A DNA stretch of 15,208 bases from Actinomycetes bacterium (GTDB lineage Bacteria > Actinomycetota > Coriobacteriia > Coriobacteriales > JAEZXW01): contig JAEZXW010000026.1 of assembly GCA_023419515.1 (NCBI GenBank), positions 1-15,208 of the forward strand, read 5' to 3'. The notes under the pieces were generated by a model. The model saw nothing but the letters and a program-made list of their open reading frames with translations. It did not search any database and was not told the origin of the DNA. How positions within the stretch are numbered: the first letter of the stretch is position 1; every line of letters starts with the position of its first letter. A program made the translations under genes and the position numbers. Below, piece by piece: positions 6,928 to 14,711 of this stretch.

Positions 6928-8531
6928 GTACTTCATCGCATTCACTCCACAATTCACATCCCCAAGATGAACACGCTCTAAATTCTCAGATAGCAGACAT
7001 TGAGACGAGCGCTGGGATTCCCGAGACCGATATATCTGATGCTGGTGCGCCTGACCTAGGATCACCTAACACAAGCACGCCTCACGCCGATTCATCCGAA
7101 GATCTCGCAACTCATGTCACCACCGATGAGGATAAAGAACCCGAGATCGTGACCGCTGCGGGCACCAACGCAGCAGGCGATACCTGCCCGGTTGACCTCC
7201 CTGATGTCGAGGATGAAAAAGGGTCGACAGCAGAGTTCATCATTCCGCAAGAAATGCTGTTTGCCAGCGAAGGTCTGTCGAAAGAAGAAAAGAAACTCGA
7301 CAAGCTCCCACTGGCATGGGCGGCTAAATCTGATGTCGGAAACGTCCGCCCTCACAACGAAGATTCGTTCTTGGTACAACCTCCACTCTTTGTGGTTTGC
7401 GACGGCATGGGAGGCCATGAAGGTGGCGAGGTCGCCAGTGCGCTCGCCGTTGAGTCAATTGCCAAGAGCGCACCGAACAAAGCCGACGACACGGCGCTCG
7501 GCGTTGCCATCGAAAACGCAAATCTCGCCATCATCCGTGCGGTCGAGCAGGGTGAAGGTAAACCTGGCATGGGCACCACAGCAACTGCTGCTCTCATCGA
7601 ACACGATCACATCGCCATTGCGCACGTCGGCGACTCTCGCTGCTACATCCTGCACGAGGGGGCGCTCACCCGCGTAACTCGCGACCACTCCGTTGTTGAA
7701 GAACTCGTCGAGCAAGGTGAGATCACCGCCGATGAAGCACGAACCCATCCAGCACGCTCAATCATCACGCGTGCTTTGGGCTCTGATGTCAATATGTACG
7801 CTGATCACTTTACCCTCCCTGTTGAGTTGGGAGATCGTGTTTTACTCTGCTCAGATGGCCTATCTTCAATGATCGAAGATCACATCATTCAGACCATCAT
7901 GAGCCAATCGAAGAGTGCGCAAGAGTGTGTCGATCGCTTGGTCGAGCGCGCGCTTAGCGCGGGCGGTCTCGATAACATCACCTGCCTTGTGGTTGAAGTC
8001 ATTAAAGATAAGACCTCAACGCAGGCTCATATCTCAACCATGAAAGCGGTGCTTTTATGGGTCGCCTCATTGCTTATGATCTGCGCCATTGGCGCAGGAG
8101 CTTTGACGTGGTATGCCAATCAATCGTGGTATGTGAGTGATACGGGTGGTCTGGTGACCGTGCATCGCGGCATCCCTGGCAACTTTGCTGGCATCTCACT
8201 TTCTTCTATCAACACGATGACCAATATTCCTGTTGATAAGCTGCCCGAATCGGTTCAAAAGCGCCTTGCTAGTGGCGTTCATGTTGACTCGCTTGAAGAT
8301 GCTGAAAAGCTCTTGGCTTCATACCGCGAGCAGATCGCTCAGCGCGAAAAGGACGCCCAGACAACGCAGCAAAACATTGGTCAGCAGGGCACTGATAGCG
8401 CTGAGATCACGAGCGGCACAAACACACCGAGCTCATCGGGCGCAGCAAGTAGTTCAACCTCGAGCAGCACAGCACCAGCTCAATCCTCATCAGCCTCTGC
8501 CCCAACAGACGCAGGGGGTGAGTCACGATGA
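6924..8531 (+). CDS. pstP: PP2C-type Ser/Thr protein phosphatase, membrane-anchored (PstP-like)
   Basis: 535 residues. The ATG at 6924 overlaps the fhaB stop and has AAGGTGA at 6910-6916, 7 nt upstream, so the long N-terminus is probably translated. Residues 1-130 are an acidic, Thr/Asp/Glu-rich, apparently disordered extension not found in mycobacterial PstP, which begins at the catalytic domain. The PP2C domain (about 131-365) has DVGNVRPHNED (137-147), VCDGMGGHEGGE with Asp160-Gly161, GDSRCY, SDGL (310-313) and DNIT with Asp350; these supply the metal-binding aspartates. One transmembrane helix lies at about 376-398. The outside part (399-535) is a short, possibly folded segment, then a low-complexity tail rich in Ser, Ala and Thr from about 490. 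PstP reverses PknB-type phosphorylation of itself, FHA proteins and cell-wall enzymes. Its stop overlaps the next start (ATGA, 8528-8531). Confidence 0.92.
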   Translation: MSTSSHSLHNSHPQDEHALNSQIADIETSAGIPETDISDAGAPDLGSPNTSTPHADSSEDLATHVTTDEDKEPEIVTAAGTNAAGDTCPVDLPDVEDEKGSTAEFIIPQEMLFASEGLSKEEKKLDKLPLAWAAKSDVGNVRPHNEDSFLVQPPLFVVCDGMGGHEGGEVASALAVESIAKSAPNKADDTALGVAIENANLAIIRAVEQGEGKPGMGTTATAALIEHDHIAIAHVGDSRCYILHEGALTRVTRDHSVVEELVEQGEITADEARTHPARSIITRALGSDVNMYADHFTLPVELGDRVLLCSDGLSSMIEDHIIQTIMSQSKSAQECVDRLVERALSAGGLDNITCLVVEVIKDKTSTQAHISTMKAVLLWVASLLMICAIGAGALTWYANQSWYVSDTGGLVTVHRGIPGNFAGISLSSINTMTNIPVDKLPESVQKRLASGVHVDSLEDAEKLLASYREQIAQREKDAQTTQQNIGQQGTDSAEITSGTNTPSSSGAASSSTSSSTAPAQSSSASAPTDAGGESR

Positions 8532-11332
8532 GTCGCCGCAACATCGAACTTTTGCTGCTCATCGCAGCGCTCCCACCGGTGTTGCTGCTCTATGCCCTCT
8601 ACCTGCTCAATACCGGAACCGAACTCAATATCACCACGCTCGCCGTGCCCTTAGGTTTAGCGGGTGCCTTTTTTGTCGCCCATCTTGCGGTACGATTTTT
8701 TGCCCCGCAGGCTGACCCTGCCATCCTCCCGATTGTTTTTGCGCTTTCAGGCATTGGTATCACTTTTGTCACCCGCTTAAACCCCGATCTGGCGCTGCGC
8801 CAGCTTGCTTGGCTGTTCTTAAGCATCGGTATGATGGTGGTAACACTCATCGTGGTCAGACGTATTGCCTCACTCTCGCGCTACAAATACACCATCATTT
8901 TGGTGGGCTTGATCTTACTCATCCTGCCGATCTTTATCGGTGTTGAACGCGGCGGATCAAAGATCTGGCTTTCGATCGGCGGGCTTTTCTCGTTTCAACC
9001 GGGTGAGCTTGCCAAGCTCTGTATCGTGCTCTTTCTTGCCTTTTACTTGGCAAATTATCGCGAACTGATGTCGGTCACCGTCCACAACATCGCTGGATTT
9101 AAGCTCCCTGACCTCCGCATGTTTTTGCCACTCGTTGTCATGTGGGGCATCTCACTCATCATCGCTGTTTTTGAGCGCGATCTCGGAAGTGCCGTTTTAT
9201 TCTACGGTATCTTCCTCATCATGATCTACACAGCAACAGGGCGCTTGAGCTACGTCGTTATCGGCGCCTTGCTGCTCATCATCGGTGGCATCGGTGCCTA
9301 TCACTTTTTCTCGCACGTTCAAACCCGATTTACCATCTGGCTCGATCCGTTTTCTGACATGCAAAACAAGGGTCACCAGATCGTGCAGGCGCTCTTTTCA
9401 CTTGCCGATGGTGGTCTCATTGGCTCAGGCATTGGCCGAGGTATGCCCACCAAAATCCCTGTCGTTGAATCCGACTTCATCTTTGTTGCGATTGCTGAAG
9501 AAATGGGTCTTTTGGGCGCGGCAGCCGTATTACTCCTCTTTTTGCTCCTCGCTGTGCGGGGTCTGGCTACCGCAGCACGCGCTCACAGCGATGCTGCTGC
9601 CTTTGCCGCAACGGGCCTCACGGGAGCTTTGGCACTCCAGGCATTTATCATCGTCGGTGGCACCACCAAGCTCATCCCCCTCACGGGTATTACTCTACCC
9701 TTTATGAGCCAAGGAGGAAGCTCGCTTCTCGTGAGTTTTGTCATCATCGCTCTACTCTTGCGCTGTGGTGATGAGGGTACGGGCCACGCTGTCGAGATGA
9801 CTGGCGAAGGCGTTACTGACGGCGGCACTCCACGGGCAAACCACTATCGCCTCGTCAAAAAGCCATGGTTTGAAACCCCTGAATCGGGTATCTTGGGACG
9901 CATTGCGCTTTCAAAACGTCTCGTCATGATCATCACAACCTTTGCCTGCATGTTCGCCATCCTCGTTGCCAACCTGACCTACGTCCAGGTCATCCAGGCG
10001 CCAGCGCTGCAGGCTCGCCCCGACAACAACCACACGATCGCTCGTGCCACCTTTATCGAGCGCGGTAGCATCTTAACGAGCGATGGCGTGACCCTCGCCC
10101 AGTCTGACGAGCAGAGCGACGGCAGTTATACCCGTAGTTATCCACAGGGCAAACTCGCAAGCCACGTCGTGGGCTACATCTCTCCGCGCTTTGGCTCAAG
10201 CGGTATCGAAGCAATCTACAATGAAACCCTCACGGGGCATGCCGATTACTCAACCTGGCAAGGCACGATCAACTCCATGGCAGGTATTGCTCAGCCTGGC
10301 AACGACGTTGTACTTACTCTCAACTCTCAGATCCAAAAGGCTGCTGAACAGGTACTCGATGGTCAGACAGGAGCACTCGTTGCTCTCGACCCCAAAACTG
10401 GTGCCATCCTCGCTATGGCAAGCAGCCCTGGCTTTGATCAATCGCAGATTGAAGAACTGTTGAGCGGCAATAACGACGAAAATGGCGAGCTTATCAACCG
10501 AGCAACCCAAGCACTCTATCCTCCGGGCTCGACCTTCAAGATCGCCACCCTAAGTGCTGCCATTGAGTCGGGTATCTACACCCTTGACAGCAAGATTGAG
10601 GCTCCAGCTCAAACCGAGATCGGCAATGCGCCCGTTACCAATGCTGAAGACAGTGACTACGGCACCGTTAGCGTCAAAAAGGCGTTTGCGGTCTCTTCTA
10701 ACACCGCTTTTGGCAAGATTGCTACCGATATTGGCCCAGATACTCTCGTCGCCTATGCGCGCAATTTTGGCTACGGCAACGCGCTTGCTCGCAATCTTTC
10801 GTCCAAGGCATCGCTCATGCCCGTACCAAGCGAGATGACCGTATGGGAAACTGCGTGGGCAGGCTGCGGTCAGCCTGTTGGCCGGCACGAAAGCCCGGCA
10901 GGTCCACAAAGTACCGTCTTACAGGCAGCGAGCATTGCTGCAACGATCGCTAACGGCGGTACGGTCATGGAGCCCTACGTGGTCTCGCAGATTCTTTCAC
11001 CCAGCGGAGATGTTGTCTCACAGTCGAGTGCTCATGTGGTCGGCCGCGCGGTGAACGAATCAACCGCTAAGCAGGTCAAAGAGGCGATGATCGAGGTTGT
11101 CAAAAACGGTACTGGCCGCTCAGCTCGCATCAATGGTGTTTTGGTCGCCGGAAAGACAGGAACGGCCGAAATCGGAGATGGCAGGGTACACTCATGGTTC
11201 GCAGGATTTGCCCCTGCAGATAATCCAAAGATTGCCCTTGCACTCATCATTGAAAATGCAGGATCAACACGTGCAGTCGCCAAAGCCCAGCCAATCTTGG
11301 CGCAGGGTCTCAGCGCGCTAGATACACAGTAA
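8528..11332 (+). CDS. Fused SEDS peptidoglycan polymerase (RodA/FtsW) and class B penicillin-binding protein
   Basis: 934 residues in one uninterrupted frame; ATG overlaps the pstP stop and a GGGGGTGA-like site precedes it. Residues 1 to about 425 are a SEDS glycosyltransferase with some twelve membrane helices, FERDLGSA, GSGIGRG, ESDFIF with Asp316 at the place of the catalytic aspartate of RodA, and MSQGGSS. A soluble linker (about 425-462) leads to a helix at 466-488, a short stem, and a transpeptidase domain with PPGSTFK (Ser668 nucleophile, Lys671), SSN (723-725) and KTG (876-878). The two halves match mycobacterial RodA and PbpA in size, which are separate adjacent genes in the same order there. 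The fusion fixes glycan polymerisation and crosslinking in 1:1 ratio. Both active sites look intact, so it is probably functional and a beta-lactam target. Whether it serves elongation or division cannot be decided from sequence alone. Confidence 0.93.
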   Translation: MSRRNIELLLLIAALPPVLLLYALYLLNTGTELNITTLAVPLGLAGAFFVAHLAVRFFAPQADPAILPIVFALSGIGITFVTRLNPDLALRQLAWLFLSIGMMVVTLIVVRRIASLSRYKYTIILVGLILLILPIFIGVERGGSKIWLSIGGLFSFQPGELAKLCIVLFLAFYLANYRELMSVTVHNIAGFKLPDLRMFLPLVVMWGISLIIAVFERDLGSAVLFYGIFLIMIYTATGRLSYVVIGALLLIIGGIGAYHFFSHVQTRFTIWLDPFSDMQNKGHQIVQALFSLADGGLIGSGIGRGMPTKIPVVESDFIFVAIAEEMGLLGAAAVLLLFLLLAVRGLATAARAHSDAAAFAATGLTGALALQAFIIVGGTTKLIPLTGITLPFMSQGGSSLLVSFVIIALLLRCGDEGTGHAVEMTGEGVTDGGTPRANHYRLVKKPWFETPESGILGRIALSKRLVMIITTFACMFAILVANLTYVQVIQAPALQARPDNNHTIARATFIERGSILTSDGVTLAQSDEQSDGSYTRSYPQGKLASHVVGYISPRFGSSGIEAIYNETLTGHADYSTWQGTINSMAGIAQPGNDVVLTLNSQIQKAAEQVLDGQTGALVALDPKTGAILAMASSPGFDQSQIEELLSGNNDENGELINRATQALYPPGSTFKIATLSAAIESGIYTLDSKIEAPAQTEIGNAPVTNAEDSDYGTVSVKKAFAVSSNTAFGKIATDIGPDTLVAYARNFGYGNALARNLSSKASLMPVPSEMTVWETAWAGCGQPVGRHESPAGPQSTVLQAASIAATIANGGTVMEPYVVSQILSPSGDVVSQSSAHVVGRAVNESTAKQVKEAMIEVVKNGTGRSARINGVLVAGKTGTAEIGDGRVHSWFAGFAPADNPKIALALIIENAGSTRAVAKAQPILAQGLSALDTQ

Positions 11333-11344
11333 AAGGAGTACTCA

Positions 11345-13276
11345 ATGCTTGAAGGCAAGTTACTGGGTGGACGCTACCAGATCCTTGATAAGGTAGGCTC
11401 AGGTGGCATGGCCGAGGTATTTCGCGGTACCGATACCGTACTTGGCCGCACCGTTGCCATCAAAATGATGCTGCCCCAATATGCCAAAGATCCCGCCTTT
11501 GCTGCGCGCTTTAGGCAGGAGGCGCAGGCTGCTGCCGCTCTTTCGAGCCCCTATATCGTTGGTATCTACGACTGGGGCATGGACGGCGACACCTATTACA
11601 TCATCATGGAATACCTGCGCGGTACCGATCTCAAGAGCGGTATCAAACAACATGGCCCGCTCGCCACGCGCAAGGCGGCACAGATTGGTGCTCAGGTCTG
11701 CGCTGCGCTGACAACAGCTCATAAGCACGAGATCATCCACCGCGATATCAAGCCACAAAACATCATGATCCAGCCCGATGGCTCATCAAAGGTCATGGAC
11801 TTTGGTATCGCCCGTGCTAAGAACTCTCATCTCACCCAGACCAACTCAGTGCTCGGCACGGCACACTACGTTTCGCCCGAGCAAACCCAAGGCAAAGAAC
11901 TGGGTCCAGAATCTGACATCTATTCGCTTGGCGTTGTTTTATATGAGTGTGTCACGGGCAAGGTTCCGTTTGATGGCGACTCAGCAGTGACCGTTGCGCT
12001 CAAACAGGTGAACGAGGCACCGATTCCGCCAAGCCAGCTCAATCCTAAGGTCGATCACGACTTTGAGCAAATCATCTTAAAGTGTATGAATAAAGATCCT
12101 GAGCAGCGCTTTAAGACTGCCGATGAACTGCGCCGCGTGCTCAACAGCTACATTCAGGGTCGCCCGATCTCGATCGGCGGCGTTGGTCCATCAGCAACTC
12201 AGATGGCAACCACGGCAATTCCTGCTGCAAATCTCGGCAGCACCAAGACCTCAGTCATGCCAGCACAAAACATCAACGCTGCGAGTAAAACCTCTCCTCA
12301 CAGCCGTGGGGCTCAGGGCTATGCTCAGGCAAAACAAGATGAAGATGCCGCAAAGCGCAAGCGCAATATCATCATTGGCGTGAGCCTGTTTGTAGCAATC
12401 GCTCTCATTGGCATAATCGCGTTTGCGGTGACCCAGTGCAACAAGAATGCTGACACCCGCGTGCCCAACGTTTTGGGGCTTACCCTTGAGCAGGCAGAAC
12501 AGTCGATCAAGGCGAGTGGGTTTGAAATTGGCGATGTCTCAACCGAGTTTAGTGAGACCGAAAAAGGCAAGGTCATCGACCAGGATCCCGTTGCCAACAT
12601 GATGAAGCCTAAGGGCAGCAAGATTAACCTCGTTATCTCAGGTGGTACCGAGCCACCAAAGGAAGTTGCCGTTCCTGACATAAGCAACCTTACCGCGGCA
12701 GAAGCTGAAGCAAAGATAAAGGAAGCTGGTCTTATACCGCAAGCGGGTGAGTCGGTCTTTGATGAACAGGTTGAGGTTGGCCGCGTGGTCTCTCAATCGC
12801 CAGCTGCAGGCGCCACAGTCAAGGAAGGCGACACTATTACCTACGTGACTTCAAAGGGCGTCGAGAGCATTGAGATCCCCGACGTCATAGGTTCAAGCCA
12901 GGCCGATGCAACCCAGACGCTTGAAGCTGCAGGCTTTAGCGTGAGTGTAAAGGAGAGTCAGTCGGATAAGGCAAAGGGCACGGTTATCGCCGTAGATCCT
13001 AAGGCGGGCGGTAAAGCTGATCGTGGCTCGACCGTGACCATCACCGTCTCGACCGGCAAAAAGCTCGTTGAGGTACCGAGTGTTATAGGACTTTCTGAAG
13101 GTGATGCAACCGCAAAGCTTAAGAACGCGGGCTTAAAGGTTTCGATCAATCCCGTGAGCCAGAGTGGCTCGGGCAAGGTTGTTGGTCAGTCTGAACGTGG
13201 TGGCTCAAAGGTTGATCCTGGTACCACAGTCACCATTGATGTCGATAAAAGTGCTGGCGATGGATCGGGTGAATAA
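11345..13276 (+). CDS. pknB: PASTA-domain Ser/Thr protein kinase PknB
   Basis: 643 residues; ATG with AAAGGAGT at 11333-11340 and 12 nt after the fusion gene. Kinase domain about 10-275: VGSGGMAEVF glycine loop (17-26), AIK with Lys40, HRDIKPQN with Asp134, DFG at 152-154, and an activation loop with TQT (164-166) before GTAHYVSPEQ, matching the autophosphorylated threonines of mycobacterial PknB. A Ser/Thr/Ala/Gln-rich juxtamembrane linker leads to a basic cluster and a transmembrane helix at about 341-363. Outside are four PASTA repeats starting near residues 370, 441, 509 and 575 (openings VPNVLG, VPDISN, IPDVIG, VPSVIG), the usual muropeptide and lipid II binding units. It is the canonical wall-sensing kinase, an RD kinase unlike the one at the operon head, and it is the last gene of the operon. 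A terminator lies about 140 bp downstream. Confidence 0.95.
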   Translation: MLEGKLLGGRYQILDKVGSGGMAEVFRGTDTVLGRTVAIKMMLPQYAKDPAFAARFRQEAQAAAALSSPYIVGIYDWGMDGDTYYIIMEYLRGTDLKSGIKQHGPLATRKAAQIGAQVCAALTTAHKHEIIHRDIKPQNIMIQPDGSSKVMDFGIARAKNSHLTQTNSVLGTAHYVSPEQTQGKELGPESDIYSLGVVLYECVTGKVPFDGDSAVTVALKQVNEAPIPPSQLNPKVDHDFEQIILKCMNKDPEQRFKTADELRRVLNSYIQGRPISIGGVGPSATQMATTAIPAANLGSTKTSVMPAQNINAASKTSPHSRGAQGYAQAKQDEDAAKRKRNIIIGVSLFVAIALIGIIAFAVTQCNKNADTRVPNVLGLTLEQAEQSIKASGFEIGDVSTEFSETEKGKVIDQDPVANMMKPKGSKINLVISGGTEPPKEVAVPDISNLTAAEAEAKIKEAGLIPQAGESVFDEQVEVGRVVSQSPAAGATVKEGDTITYVTSKGVESIEIPDVIGSSQADATQTLEAAGFSVSVKESQSDKAKGTVIAVDPKAGGKADRGSTVTITVSTGKKLVEVPSVIGLSEGDATAKLKNAGLKVSINPVSQSGSGKVVGQSERGGSKVDPGTTVTIDVDKSAGDGSGE

Positions 13277-13413
13277 CGAAGTTTGAGGAGCTTTAACGAG
13301 ATGTCGTGTCCATCACCGTGCAAGGAGCGCAGCGCGAACGACCAGCATCAGTAGGACTCAAGCGGCGCCTCAAGCAGCATCACAGAAAATTTTGACTATT
13401 ATGCAGTTTTAGC
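13277..13413. other. Intergenic stretch downstream of pknB
   Basis: About 137 bp with no convincing gene. A 17-codon frame (13301-13354) preceded by GAGGAG at 13285-13290 is visible but too short to support. TTGACT (13392-13397) followed by AT-rich sequence resembles a -35 box, yet it lies before the terminator, so it is an unlikely promoter for the tRNA. Confidence 0.5.
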
Positions 13414-13453
13414 AAAACAAAAGTCTCCGCACTATCGCGGGGACTTTTGTTTT
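13414..13453. terminator. Strong bidirectional intrinsic terminator
   Basis: Arms 13414-13430 and 13437-13453 pair over 17 bp with a single G·T, closing a 6-nt loop ACTATC. The GC-rich core (GTCTCCGC with GCGGGGAC) is flanked by AAAACAAAA on the left and TTTTGTTTT on the right, so a T-rich tail is present in both directions. It should end the pknB operon on the plus strand and any transcript arriving from aguA on the minus strand. Confidence 0.92.
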
Positions 13454-13475
13454 GGTGTATCTTGTTACACGTTGT

Positions 13476-13551
13476 GCCTCCGTAGCTCAGGGGATAGAGC
13501 ACTGCTCTCCTAAAGCAGGTGTCGGCCGTTCGAATCGGCCCGGGGGCACCA
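13476..13551 (+). tRNA. tRNA-Arg (anticodon CCT)
   Basis: 76 nt, cloverleaf intact, CCA encoded. Acceptor GCCTCCG pairs with CGGGGGC (13541-13547), followed by ACCA. The D stem is GCTC with GAGC, the anticodon stem CTGCT (13502-13506) with AGCAG, and the loop CTCCTAA with anticodon CCT at 13509-13511. The T arm is GGCCG, TTCGAAT, CGGCC. It reads the AGG arginine codon. It lies 22 bp past the terminator, so it needs its own promoter; none is clear. No integrase or duplicated 3' end is seen beside it. Confidence 0.97.
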
Positions 13552-13580
13552 TTCTTTTGCCTAAAGATAAGCTTTACTCG

Positions 13581-14705
13581 CTACGAACGCTTTACCCTAG
13601 CAGGCTGCTGTTGCGTAATGCAGTGGATGTTGCCGCCGCCGTAAACAATCTCCTCAGTTCTCACGCCCACCACCTTACGATCCGGGAACATCGCTTGGAT
13701 CTGCTCGAGCGCAAGCGCATCGTTTTCATCGCCGTATTGCGGCACGATCACGCCGCCATTCACGATGAGGAAGTTCATGTACGAGGCAATACAGGGCTCA
13801 TCGGGAACACGAGGCTCAGCCGCCTCATCAATATCAACAGTATCGCAGTGAGCTTGCGGCATATACGTTGGCTTCACGGGCATGCAGAGCTTATGCACCG
13901 TCAGCTTGCGACCTTTGGCATCAGTCGCCTGCGAGAGTGCTTCATATGATGCCTGGCATACCTCATAGAACGGGTTATCAGGATCCTCAGTCCAGATGCA
14001 GGCCACTTTACCCGGAGCAATAAAACACGCAACATCATCGATATGGCCGTTTGTCTCCTCAGGATCAATACCATCTTTGAGCCAGATCACCTTGGAACAA
14101 TTAAGGTACTCACAGAGATATCCTTCGATTTGTTCTTTGGTGTACTGCGGATTGCGCCCAGGCGAAAGCAAGCACATCTCGGTCGTGAGCACCGTTCCCT
14201 CACCATCAACGTGAATCGAGCCGCCCTCGAGCACAAGCTCATCAGGACGATAGCGATCAACTCCAGCAAGGTCAGCAACCTTAACGCCTATCTGCTCATC
14301 TTGATTCCAGGGGAAGTACAAACCGTCATACAGCCCGCCCCACGCATTGAAGTGCCAATGCACCGCGCGAACATCTCCCCTGTCATTCACCACGAAAGTT
14401 GGACCGCAATCACGGATCCACGAATCATCGGAACTGAGTTCAATCACCGTGATGTTGGGTTCCTCGCCAATGAGGGCTCGAGCGTTGTTGTAATCGGCGT
14501 TGTTCACGCCAATTGTCACCGGCTCAAACTGAGCAATCGACCGCGCGACAGCAGCAAAGGCAGCTTGGGCAGGCTTGGCACCGTACGCCCAGGTATCAGT
14601 CCGATGCGGCCAGAGCATCCAGATGCGCTCTTGCGGCTCAAACTCACCGGGCATGCGATATCCATCCTGACGCGGAGTCGCGTCCTGCTCGCAATACGTC
14701 TTCAT
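13581..14705 (-). CDS. aguA: Agmatine deiminase
   Basis: 374 residues, the standard length for agmatine deiminase (agmatine iminohydrolase), which converts agmatine to N-carbamoylputrescine and ammonia in the cytoplasm. Diagnostic blocks: MPGEFEPQERIWMLWPHR near the N-terminus, DDSWIRDCGPTF (about 92-103), LEGGSIHVDGEGT, NGHIDDVACF with the catalytic His-Asp region, and GGGNIHCITQQQP with Cys362 as nucleophile. The ATG at 14705 has AAGGTGA six nt upstream, overlapping the TGA of the transporter gene before it, so the pair is probably translationally coupled. The usual second enzyme (carbamoyltransferase or N-carbamoylputrescine amidohydrolase) is not in the window. No terminator is seen after the TAG at 13581-13583, only a weak 5-bp hairpin. 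The nearest strong one is at 13414-13453, beyond the tRNA on the opposite strand. Confidence 0.96.
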   Translation of the reverse strand: MKTYCEQDATPRQDGYRMPGEFEPQERIWMLWPHRTDTWAYGAKPAQAAFAAVARSIAQFEPVTIGVNNADYNNARALIGEEPNITVIELSSDDSWIRDCGPTFVVNDRGDVRAVHWHFNAWGGLYDGLYFPWNQDEQIGVKVADLAGVDRYRPDELVLEGGSIHVDGEGTVLTTEMCLLSPGRNPQYTKEQIEGYLCEYLNCSKVIWLKDGIDPEETNGHIDDVACFIAPGKVACIWTEDPDNPFYEVCQASYEALSQATDAKGRKLTVHKLCMPVKPTYMPQAHCDTVDIDEAAEPRVPDEPCIASYMNFLIVNGGVIVPQYGDENDALALEQIQAMFPDRKVVGVRTEEIVYGGGNIHCITQQQPARVKRS

Positions 14706-14711
14706 CTTGAA

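Noticed and set aside
9711..9733. AAGGAGG followed by an in-frame GTG inside the SEDS part, a possible internal start for a separate PBP
   Set aside because: The site arises from codons for the conserved SEDS motif QGGSS; the spacing of 13 nt is long and the GTG would begin within the last SEDS helix, not near the PBP helix.
13392..13402. TTGACT and TATTAT close together as a promoter for the tRNA
   Set aside because: The two boxes overlap rather than being spaced by 16-18 nt, and a strong terminator stands between them and the tRNA.
13476..13551. tRNA-Arg as an integration site for a mobile element
   Set aside because: No integrase, no repeat of the tRNA 3' end and no foreign-looking genes lie nearby; the flanking genes look chromosomal.
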